Assembly (NCBI GenBank): GCA_037013495.1
Contig: CM072801.1
Span: 78,849,816 to 78,913,815, forward strand
Direction of reading: 5' to 3'
Length of the DNA stretch: 64,000 nucleotides
Origin: Hippophae tibetana
Taxonomy: Eukaryota > Streptophyta > Magnoliopsida > Rosales > Elaeagnaceae
The position numbers and the translations under genes are program-made. The notes under the pieces were generated by a model, which saw only the letters and a program-made list of their open reading frames with translations, made no database searches and was not told the DNA's origin. The first letter of the stretch is position 1. The number at the start of each line of letters is the position of its first letter. This document shows, one piece after another, positions 63,080-64,000 of this stretch.

Positions 63080-64000
63080 ATGCATCCAAACGACTATTAT
63101 AATAAATCAAATCGAAGCTCGCTTCGATTACTACAAAGACAACCTTACATTATTTCATTACTCCTTGTTTCTGAACCCAAGTTTGTTTATTTAACCTATT
63201 TACATACTTCTAAAAGTTTGGTCGTATCATATGGAGTTGTTTTTGGTTCTTGTTCCTTAGGCTTCAATTACGATCATCTTAACCACATTAATGGTTATTC
63301 AATCGTTCCTATTTGTTGGAGTTCCTATATTTCCAGGTTCTTCGCCGAAAGGATATAAGTATTATGGAATCACAGCCGTGGTTTCTGAAATTAGGTTCTG
63401 TACATGCTTCTATCTATTTTCTAATGTTATATTTTTACAAAACATCATTATTTGATTGTTTATTGTGTTTTTGAGTCATGAATCACTCAAAATAGAAGGA
63501 ATTTTCACCCACAAGTCTTGCATTTTCTTTAAATATTTTTGTCGTTGTTTTCGTCATTGGATTTATTTTTGCATTTTTCATTGAATTCTTCCTATCTTTT
63601 TCTTGTTATTTTACTTATGTGTTTAATTTGTCTTTGTTCTTCTAAAAAACAAGAGAGTTGTTGCCATTCACCGTTTCGAAAAAATAACTAATAATTTGGG
63701 TTGAAGCTTTAAACTGTCATAACTTTTAATTCATGCATCCAAACGAAATTTATAATAAATCAAATCGAAGCTCCTTTCGATTACTACAAACACAACCTTA
63801 CATTATTTCATTACTCCTTGTTTCTGAACCCAAGTTTTTTTATTTACCCTATTTACATACGTCTAAAAGTTTGGTCGTATCATATGGAGTTGTTTTTGGT
63901 TCTTGTTCCTTACGATTCAATTACGATCATCTTAACCACATTAATGGTTATTCAGTCGTTCCTATTTGTTGGAGTTCCTATATTACCAGGTTCTTTGGCA
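63080..64000 (+). repeat. trimer HOR unit H-G1-G2, copy 3, cut by the right edge (63080, 63733 partial)
   Basis: The H monomer repeats that at 61121, including TTTAATTTGTC. The following 268 bp are G1, with GCTCCTTTCG, CAAACACAACC, CTTACGATTC and CAGTCG. I noticed no difference from 61121-62041 by eye. The window ends inside this monomer, so the array continues to the right. Confidence 0.92.

Larger units (their letters stand above)
1..64000. repeat. satellite DNA array, ~653-bp monomer, 97 complete copies plus two partial
   Basis: The motif ATGCATCC (or a one-base variant such as ATGCAACC) recurs every 652-654 bp from 390 to 63733, which gives 97 intervals averaging 653.0 bp. Every monomer has the same orientation and the same order of landmarks: CATATGGAG, CCACATTAATGG, GCCGTGG, AAACATCATTATTTGATTG, TCACC or TCACTC, and GGGTTGAAGC. 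Differences between monomers are scattered substitutions and one-base indels. I find no foreign insertion, inversion or larger deletion anywhere. Long tandem arrays of this kind are typical of eukaryotic centromeric, pericentromeric or subtelomeric heterochromatin; which one applies here cannot be told from sequence. The family and the host are not recognised. A plant is plausible from the general style, but this is inference. Confidence 0.98.

Noticed and set aside
390-63358. Dozens of apparent 89-102-residue proteins starting MHPND or MHPNE
   Set aside because: They are the same stretch of satellite read again and again. The frame is broken in many copies, its end shifts with single substitutions, there is no codon-level conservation visible, and nothing resembles a known domain. 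Not annotated as genes.
1-64000. CRISPR array or other prokaryotic repeat system
   Set aside because: The repeated unit is about 653 bp with no unique spacers between units, and the window has no prokaryotic genes.
1-64000. Tandemly repeated gene family or ribosomal DNA
   Set aside because: There is no conserved coding segment, no rRNA-like sequence and no long spacer; the whole unit varies evenly and is AT-rich.
1-64000. Satellite derived from a retroelement terminal repeat
   Set aside because: I looked for terminal TG...CA ends, a primer-binding site, a polypurine tract or protein-coding remnants and saw none that recur convincingly. A distant origin of this kind cannot be excluded but has no support here.

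Overview
The whole 64 kb window is one uninterrupted, head-to-tail satellite DNA array. The monomer is about 653 bp and AT-rich. I count 97 complete monomers (lengths 652-654 bp) plus a partial one at each edge (1-389 and 63733-64000). All lie in the same orientation, and I see no transposon, gene, RNA gene, telomere repeat or unique sequence between them. For phasing I start each monomer at the conserved ATGCATCC; this choice is arbitrary. The window must come from a nuclear eukaryotic genome, from centromeric, pericentromeric, subtelomeric or other heterochromatin. The style of the monomer (long, AT-rich, with phrases such as CATAACTTTTAATTCATGC) reminds me of plant satellites, but I do not recognise the family or the species, and a plant origin is only a moderate guess.

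The structure of interest is above the monomer. Diagnostic substitutions and one-base indels sort the monomers into classes, and these classes recur in ordered higher-order repeats (HORs) that change along the window. 2.3-8.2 kb: a trimer alpha-beta-gamma, with shortened versions in which two neighbouring monomers are fused. 8.2-15.4 kb: a trimer A-B-C, and a 5-mer built from it (A-B-C/A-B-C, 3263 bp). 16.1-18.7 kb: a dimer. 18.0-27.2 kb: a 7-mer of 4569 bp in two copies plus the first monomer of a third. 27.8-30.4 kb: a loose two-monomer alternation. 30.4-37.0 kb: a 5-mer of about 3267 bp in two copies. 37.0-40.9 kb: a trimer in two copies. 42.2-64 kb: a new pair of classes, G and H, arranged as dimers, trimers (including a two-copy I-J-G trimer at 46.1-50.0 kb) and a 4-mer. 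The last ~10 kb looks the most homogeneous and probably holds the youngest duplications.

Several monomers are mosaics, with the 5' part of one class and the 3' part of another. They lie where a HOR has lost or gained a monomer, which is the expected trace of unequal exchange in register between misaligned monomers. Each monomer also carries a short CpG-containing dyad about 30 bp from the chosen start. It is perfect (9-bp arms) only in certain classes, so in the trimeric parts it recurs about every third monomer.

Most monomers contain an ATG-started reading frame of 89-102 codons. I do not regard it as a gene: it is broken in about a fifth of the monomers, its end moves with single substitutions, and it exists only because the same satellite is copied many times. 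No coding feature is therefore annotated. All class assignments were made by eye from diagnostic positions; no alignment or identity calculation was run.
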